Below are positions 55,689-64,000 of a stretch of 64,000 bases of DNA, piece after piece. Numbering within the stretch: the first letter of the stretch is position 1; every line of letters begins with the position of its first letter. The translations under genes and the position numbers were made by a program. The notes beneath the pieces were generated by a model, which worked only from the letters and a program-made list of their open reading frames with translations, made no database searches and had not been told where the DNA came from. Source of the DNA: Tetrapyrgos nigripes (lineage: Eukaryota; Basidiomycota; Agaricomycetes; Agaricales; Campanellaceae); NCBI GenBank assembly GCA_013368315.1, contig JAACJM010000065.1, forward strand, positions 1 to 64,000. The letters run 5' to 3'.

Positions 55689-57135
55689 CTATGACTTGCG
55701 CTTGATGACCCGTTCCGTGAGCTCTCCCAAAGCAGCCTTTGCATCACTGTCAGGTAAAGGTTTCAAGACCTCGCGAGCTTGGTTGGCATATGCTAGTGCA
55801 AGATCTCTCGTTCGCTGCACACCAGATGATTTCCGTACAAGCTCTCGCGCCTAGACAGTCAGATGTCATCAACGTTGTTTTGTAAAGGTTGAGAAAATGT
55901 ACGCACAAGCTCTACGTCCCCTTGCTGATTGAACTTGCGATGAATGAGAGGCCCTAATTCGGGATACTCTTCCCAAGCATATAAAGCTGGCCCGGTTGTT
56001 AGACCCAGTTGCAAATCGGCACCCCCAGGCTTGCCAAGTGCGTCATCGGCAGACTCGTAATCGAGAATATCGTCCACAAGCTAACATGACGAGATAAGCA
56101 AAATGGAAGAGGCAACACCTCAAGATGACTCACTTGGAATGCAATGCCCAGATTTCGTCCGTACGCATAAGCAACCTCCTTGTACACCTCTCCGTCTGTG
56201 CAACCACCCAGAACAACTGCAGCACGGACTCCCTTTGCCATCAAACTCGCAGTCTTCATGTACGTTTTCTGCAGATAGATCGTCCATGCATTATTGACGA
56301 CTGGGGAAGACGCTAAAGTGTCCTTCTCAGGAGACTTGACATCTTGCATTTGCAATATCTCGCCCTCTACCAGATTGGCAATCACACTCGCAATAAGCTC
56401 GGTAGCCTCGGGGTCACCTAGTCGAGCCAAAGCAGTACTGGCGCGTCCAAGAATGAAGTTGCCTCCGAGGACAGAGAGTTTGTTCCCAAATGCCTCTGGT
56501 GCAGATGCTGTTCCACGTCGAAGAGGAGACTCGTCGATCACATCGTCGTGTAATAGGGATGCAGCGTGGACCATCTCAACAATTTGTGCAAGACGTTCCT
56601 GTGTTGGAAGGATTATGGATGGGGAAACGAGAGAGGGTGTGGAATTGAGAGGATCAAAGCTTGACGCCTGAGAATTCGAGGAATGATCCTCGAGAGGATG
56701 TAGGGAGAAGGAGGGGCTGAAAGCGGTAGTTTTGTCAGGGATACGCGGGTTCCAATCGTTCAACACGTCTGGACGAGACAATGGTCGGTCAAGGTCTTTG
56801 ACGCGGTCACTTGGACGCGCCTGCCCAGAAGCCGCTCTTTTTGCGGGCCAATGTTTTCCGAGCCCATTGGTTGCTTGGGAGAAGAGGAGTACGAGAAGGG
56901 GTCGCAGTTGTTTAGACGGTCGTAAAAAGTAGTATTTGGCTATGTCATCTAGTCCCGGATGGGCTGAGCCAAGTAGATGGATAAATTCGTCCCGTATTCC
57001 TGCGAGTTGTGGTGCGACCAGGGCAAACGGATCTGGACGCGGAGTGCATTTGGCGGCAGTGCTGACGCTGTTGATGGAGCGATGAAAACGAGAGATGGGA
57101 ATGCTACGACGGAAGGGAAGGTATGACCTTTGCAT
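55689..57135 (-). CDS. coq1: Polyprenyl diphosphate synthase, mitochondrial (Coq1-type)
   Basis: Exons 57135-56134, 56080-55907 and 55850-55689 give 445 codons. The Arg/Ser-rich N-terminus (QRSYLPFRRSIPISRFHRS) looks like a mitochondrial presequence. First Asp-rich motif is DDVID at 197-201 (HAASLLHDDVIDES), second DDILD at 337-341, with LRPSKQLRPL near 71-80 and GGNFILGRAS after the first motif. Enzymes of this family chain isopentenyl units into the side chain of ubiquinone. About 85 residues between the KQLRP motif and the first Asp motif are a low-complexity insertion common in fungi. It is divergent from BiP with 345 bp between starts. Chain length and the gene name are inferred from family. 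Confidence 0.9.
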
Positions 57136-57273
57136 TCCTCAAGACAAAACAAGCACGTGCTTCCAAAGACGCGTTCAGGTTGTGCCACGCAACGCTGCAC
57201 ATGCCAGCACATACAGCTGACATGGCGTATTTTTCCGAAAAATCTGCTACTAGCGAAAGATGGACGTGCATGG

Positions 57274-57280
57274 CAGTGTG
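57274..57280 (+). promoter_or_regulatory. UPRE-like motif in the BiP promoter
   Basis: CAGTGTG fits the yeast unfolded-protein response core CAGNGTG, 201 bp upstream of the BiP ATG. A second candidate, TGACGTGT at 57402-57409, resembles the bZIP stress-factor core TGACGTG. Confidence 0.4.
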
Positions 57281-57288
57281 ATGACCAT

Positions 57289-57301
57289 TTCTTGAACATT
57301 C
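57289..57301 (+). promoter_or_regulatory. Heat-shock element in the BiP promoter
   Basis: TTCTTGAACATTC is a perfect three-unit nTTCnnGAAnnTTCn array, the heat-shock factor binding site, 180 bp upstream of the BiP ATG and within the shared coq1/BiP promoter. KAR2-type genes are known to have such elements. Confidence 0.65.
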
Positions 57302-57480
57302 GAGCGGTAATTCAAATACAGTAATGGACTGGAAAAGAAAAGAAACATCGACCGCCTCTTACGGAGAAATGCTGTGGGAAAATGTCGTGGCAAAAGCGCA
57401 CTGACGTGTCCACTGTCCACATTTAAAAGCCTTCCCCGAAATTATTTGCAGCAACTCTGTCTTCATCCTTTCCTCCCACC

Positions 57481-60049
<2,569 letters not shown>

Positions 60050-60320
60050 ACGACTACGATTTGTAGATTTGCTCGTCTTGCGGATGGACTTCAAGATAAT
60101 GGCACTTTAGCAGGGATGAGCTCACGCGTGGGGGAACTAATAGTAATGGTATTCATGGATAGCCCCTGCGAAGTAGTCTAGTCTTGTTCTGCGTATGTGG
60201 ATGTACGAAGAAAACCATCTCGTTCTAGTGTTCAGATGGACGTTATTCTATGCATTAAATTAAATCTGGATTTCCCCCAAAAACAACCTCGCCATTGGTC
60301 GACGTTGTGAAAATTGTGAG
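60050..60320. other. Convergent intergenic region
   Basis: Between the 3' ends of BiP (+) and the DUF952 gene (-). AATTAAATC-type sequence near 60258 may serve in polyadenylation; nothing else seen. Confidence 0.4.
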
Positions 60321-60752
60321 TTACCATACCAGCCAATCACTTTTGGCTTTGGCTATTGCTCCATCCCAATTTTCGTCTTCCTTCCGCACAGTCTCGACGT
60401 GGTCAACCTCGTCTTTCCCCAACTTCAATCCGTTGTACATGTGGGGAAACATTCCTTCACCTCCTCGCGGTCCACACACCTCTGCTTTTGGATCCTCCCA
60501 TCTGATGACTCCCTTCTCCTCAAGAGCTTTGTATGGTAGACGTAAGATGTAAACGGAAGTGTCATCCTTGAAGAAGAATTTGAGAGTGTTTGGTATTTGT
60601 GAGGCGGTGGATAGGTGGATGAAGCCAGAGGATCGGTCGAGGTCACTGACAGGCAGACGAGCAGGAAGGTTGGGGAGATCGGGAACTGGTGAGGAATGCG
60701 GAACGATCTTGTAGACGTAGTTGGGCGCATTGGAGGCTGAATTGTCTGTCAT
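60321..60752 (-). CDS. DUF952 family protein
   Basis: Single exon, 143 residues. The family pattern is visible: YVYKIVPHS at the start, SDLDRSSGFIHLSTASQIP, a central strand (SVYILRLPYKAL), IRWEDPKAE and FPHMYNGLKL near the end. DUF952 is a small alpha/beta fold found in bacteria and fungi; the fungal function is not established. No signal peptide. Confidence 0.88.
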   Translation of the reverse strand: MTDNSASNAPNYVYKIVPHSSPVPDLPNLPARLPVSDLDRSSGFIHLSTASQIPNTLKFFFKDDTSVYILRLPYKALEEKGVIRWEDPKAEVCGPRGGEGMFPHMYNGLKLGKDEVDHVETVRKEDENWDGAIAKAKSDWLVW

Positions 60753-61013
60753 GACTGATTGAAGTCAAGGATTGTCGTACACTTAGTCACACACATGGCG
60801 AGCCAGGCATGCAATACTGAGCAGGTGATTTCGTACAGAGTACAGAAAATACAAGTAGATATACAATGGGCAAGCGGAGAAAAAGTAGCGTGAACAGGCG
60901 ATACCGATAGGTATTAAATTTAAAGTAGTGATAGTGTAGCCTTAGAGAAAGAGGAAAAGAAAAATGGTAATCCAGGAAACCAAAGAAAAGAAAGAGAGAA
61001 AAAATCCCAACAT
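60753..61013. other. Intergenic region
   Basis: Between the DUF952 start and the naa30 stop, both minus strand. A purine-rich stretch (GAGAAAGAGGAAAAG type) runs from about 60940 to 61000. No other feature. Confidence 0.4.
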
Positions 61014-62026
61014 CTAGCGACTCGACATTTCATCATCCTCGTCGTCTGTGTATGGCGACACCTTGATGGCACGATACATGTTCTGTCGTCTCGGGTATAC
61101 TCGTGAGGCTAATCGGCTGGATGAGACAGAGGTCGACGTTTCTGAAGCCGAGGTGTCATCCGAAGCAGCATCATCAGGAGGTACAGTGAGAACAAGGCGA
61201 AATGCGTCTTTGCCATTCAGATAGAACCGATATAAACGCTTCTCTTTGATAAATCCGAGTGATTCGTAGAGGGAGAGAGCGGCATAATTGTCGTATTCTG
61301 TCTCGAGAACGATCTAAGTTCGGTAGGAAGGTCAGCATCAGCGAAACGAAACGAAACACAGGGAACGAGGTAGTTGCATGCTGCCAATCAGGAATGCTGT
61401 GCCGGGGTATACGCGAGTCCAGGTAGGGGTGCGGGGTGTAGAATGAGCACACTCACCTCGTCAACATGATCCTCTTTCATGATTTCCACCGCATTCCGAA
61501 CCAACGTACTAGCTAAAAATTCCAAAAAAGGAAGAAAAGATGGCGCACCCATATGAAGGAGGTCACCGAGAATCCATAAGCTCTAAAGGCCACACCGTGA
61601 GGATAGCAAAGAAGTGGAAAGTTTGAACGCACCGATGCCACGTTTACGATAGTCCTTGCTTACACTGAGCATAGCAATATAGCCACGATTACGGCGGTTC
61701 CTATGTATACTTTGCTTGCATACAATGACACCTACAGGACTCGACGAAGGAGAGTCACTTGGGTAGGCCTTCGTACGTAGGAATTGTTTTGAGCCGTCCG
61801 GCTGACGATGCTAAACTAGAATAACTCACGAGAAACGAGAGATGGGGCCTTGGATGAGGAATAATGAGCCTCACACGACCAAGAATGAAACAAGCGCCTA
61901 CCATTGGTGCAAGAAGTAACGGAAAGTGTAAATGACATACGGTTCACTCAGTTCGTTTTGCACAAGAGCCATAACTTGAGGAAGGTCGGACTCTCCCAGG
62001 TATTGACGATACGAAATTTGAGCCAT
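61014..62026 (-). CDS. naa30: N-alpha-acetyltransferase, NatC catalytic subunit (Naa30/Mak3)
   Basis: Exons 62026-61902, 61848-61830 (19 nt), 61768-61633, 61512-61457 and 61313-61014 give 211 codons. Family hallmarks: [69 protein letters not shown] (acetyl-CoA-binding R-x-x-G-x-A loop) and [20 protein letters not shown]. NatC acetylates the N-terminal Met of nascent chains starting Met-Leu/Ile/Phe. The C-terminal tail (about 40 residues) is Ser/Asp-rich and variable. Confidence 0.93.
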
Positions 62027-62393
62027 TTGACCGGAAGCGAAGCGAGCAGGAGTGGACAAAGCCCAACGGCTCTGACTGAGCTATTAAATACCATTACGTG
62101 ACGCGTCTAGGCATCACGTGTAACATCGCGTTGATGACTCGCACTGGGCCTGCAAGGTCTTAAGACAAACAACCGGGCAAGGATGTTTCAGAGATAAGGA
62201 TACATTGAGAACTCGTGTTTACGTCGTGTTCGTACAGAAGCAAACTCCACCTCCATTCAACCTCCATTGCAAATCTATAAAAACCACCAAATCGGCGAGA
62301 CCTCGTCCTACACGTTTTCAGACTTAGTCCGTTTGCATACAATCATGAAGGGCTGTAATCAGTCCCCTATCGGAGACCGGAAGCAGGATTGCA
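62027..62393. other. Intergenic region
   Basis: Between the naa30 start and the stop of the amidohydrolase gene, both minus strand. CACGTG at 62115-62120, with TACGTGACGCG at 62095-62105, could be bZIP or bHLH sites. No gene seen. Confidence 0.4.
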
Positions 62394-63909
62394 TTACTGA
62401 GCCCGCGGGACAAGCCCCAGATTGTAAATTCGGTTGGCATTGTGAAAGAGAGCATTCTCCGCGATAGTGACAGCTTGAAGTTCCGTCAGTTCATTTGTCT
62501 TGACAATATCTGATAGAACCTGATGAACAGGTCAGCCGAGCAACATCGCCAGGAAATCTTAGAACACAGGAACATACGTCGTATAAAGCCTGTCTAGCTT
62601 GGATGGAACCTAGATAGTACGATTCAGGCCACCAGTGACCGTCAGCTGTACCACGACTCGTATCAGATACCTCATTAATGTCCCGTGTAAGTGGAGTGGT
62701 GACGCACTGGACCACATAATTTTGTTGGTTGGACACAGGTCGAGCACTTCGCGTACAATAGCCCGCTGACCGGGACCCGAGACGAAAGGAAAGATCTTGA
62801 GTTGACAATAGTTTAGTCAGACGAGCTGCTGGAGAAAATGTCTGTTACATACTTCCCCAAAGTCGCAGAAAACGTTTCTGTATACAGCAGTCAAATAACC
62901 CGCTTCTTTGGTGTAGGGGTATGATGAATGTAAGAGAACGAAAGGCGTGTTAGGGTATTCTTTGATGATAGGTTGCATATGTGCTGGGGAGGAGTACAAA
63001 AGACTTATATCGTTATCACCTAGTCCTGTATGAAACTGTACTGAAAGGGGTATGAGCCACAATATATTATGGACGGACGACATGACAGACCTGGCTTTTT
63101 GTATCTCCCAGCGATTGCCAACCCAAGGTGGACAATTTTATCGTTCAGTTCTTTGTGAGCCAGCCGTATTCTACTGGTAGCTCTGTAAGTAGCTAGCAGG
63201 TCTAGCAAGCCCTCTGTCACTTTATCGTCGGAGATAATGCCAACCGGAGACGTAATGTTTAGTCCAGTACGATAACAGGCGATCGACTTGAAGCCGACGA
63301 TCTCCGAGTCTAAGCAAGACAGCAGCAGAAATGCATCCAGCTGCTCAAAGAAGGTGGCGCGCAAGTTATCGCCCACGTTTGGAGCAGTGAGATCAATATT
63401 TTCAAAAAGCTTTTTCAAGATAATCTGTGACAAATGGCGAAGCTTGAGTACATCTGAAAATCAGCAAGATATCGCATTCTCACCTCAGCCTCATGCTCTA
63501 TCCTGACAATTCTCCTCGTATCGCACCCAAACCGTCTATGCCATTTCCAGTCCTCTGCCCACTCTGCAACACCACCAAGACCGTCGTCTAGCAGTATACT
63601 CTGGATCTTGCAGGGAATCATGAATTTATCACAGAGCTCGTCATAATCAAGGCCATTCCGTTTGGATTTGATTTCGGTCCAAGATATAGTGTTCTCGTCC
63701 AGTTCCAAAACTTTGGCCAGCTGAGTTGTAGCCCGCAAACATGCCAAAGTGTGTACGGCATCTTCACTGAGAGCTCCACCCTGAGCTTCAGATATAAGAC
63801 CTTCAAATGGAACGTGAGACCGATAAGATTCCTTCAGGAGAGGATGCGCATGGTTATCGATAGCGGGGAAAGTGAAGACAGTCTTGAAAAGAGACTCTAG
63901 TTTGGACAT
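62394..63909 (-). CDS. FluG-type amidohydrolase, stand-alone
   Basis: Exons 63909-63484, 63424-63091, 63040-62853, 62795-62708, 62645-62578 and 62519-62394 give 409 codons in frame. The N-terminus has the metal-binding IDNHAHPLL (H20, H22); later HTGLGDNDISLLYSSP, FVLLHSSYPY, NVFCDFGE and MWSTDGHWWPESYYLG are typical of amidohydrolase_2 proteins related to the N-terminal half of Aspergillus FluG. The glutamine-synthetase-like half of FluG is absent: the frame stops after LGLVPRAQ and no such domain follows. Substrate unknown. An in-frame ATG at 63954 exists, but 63909 is adjacent to the conserved start. Confidence 0.88.
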
Positions 63910-64000
63910 GGTCAAGTCAACAGCAAGGCAGGTGATGACGTCGACGATTGTCAATTCCCATATCTGATAAGATTACTCCACCTCCTTCTCCAGGTCGAAA
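63910..64000. other. Region upstream of the amidohydrolase gene, window edge
   Basis: Only 91 bp; presumed 5' untranslated region and promoter. Nothing specific seen. Confidence 0.3.

Noticed and set aside
62804..64000. Full-length FluG with a glutamine-synthetase-like half
   Set aside because: The frame stops at 62394 after the amidohydrolase domain, and no glutamine-synthetase motif follows on the minus strand before naa30.

Overview
The window looks like genomic DNA of a mushroom-forming basidiomycete (Agaricomycetes). The host genes at 47-64 kb carry many short introns (mostly 44-77 nt, GTRNGT...YAG), encode typical fungal housekeeping proteins, and sit beside about 46 kb of nested LTR retrotransposons. 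I cannot name the species from sequence alone.

Layout, 1-17.4 kb. This is a nest of Ty3/gypsy chromodomain elements on the + strand. Element A (1-2830, only its 3' part is in the window) is followed by a 'repeat R' fragment and by element B (about 3.43-17.03 kb), a decayed relative of A. B is interrupted by a 1.7-kb R repeat (5909-7590). Its 3' LTR is split by element E (10094-16920, minus strand, 5-bp target duplication CTATC). B itself abuts a relic LTR of the G family (17034-17447).

17.4-19.9 kb is a small non-LTR island holding an F-box/leucine-rich-repeat-like gene and a short inverted-repeat element.

19.9-46.6 kb is a second nest built in gypsy element H. Into H went, separately, a solo E-type LTR (19990-20415, TSD TTACC), a Ty1/copia element (21606-28700, TSD GCCAG), gypsy element G (29823-36820, TSD GATTT; with a solo H LTR inside its gag), and gypsy element D (37993-46319, minus strand, inside the H 3' LTR). 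The copia copy has apparently identical 370-bp LTRs and one uninterrupted 1973-codon polyprotein, so it is the youngest and possibly active element. D is a third copy of the A/B family.

The most interesting signal is shared by A, B and D. Between the end of pol and the 3' LTR each carries an extra gene on the opposite strand, convergent with pol. In A it is intact: three exons, 296 codons, a TATA box 46 bp upstream of the ATG, a coiled-coil segment, a perfect fungal Zn2Cys6 cluster (C-x2-C-x6-C-x9-C-x2-C-x6-C) and a basic tail. D keeps the promoter, both introns and the six cysteines but has stops. B keeps the cysteines but has lost the second intron. Element G carries a different, same-strand extra ORF after its chromodomain, with two zinc-knuckle-like motifs.

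47-64 kb is ordinary gene-dense host DNA: a VHS/GAT-domain trafficking protein (-), a GH3 beta-N-acetylglucosaminidase-like enzyme (-), an amidase-signature hydrolase (-), a mitochondrial polyprenyl diphosphate synthase of the Coq1 type (-), the ER chaperone BiP/Kar2 (+, ending in HDEL), a DUF952 protein (-), the NatC catalytic acetyltransferase Naa30/Mak3 (-), and a FluG-type amidohydrolase (-). Coq1 and BiP are divergent and share a 345-bp promoter region that contains a perfect heat-shock element. These genes are not an operon and show no common pathway.
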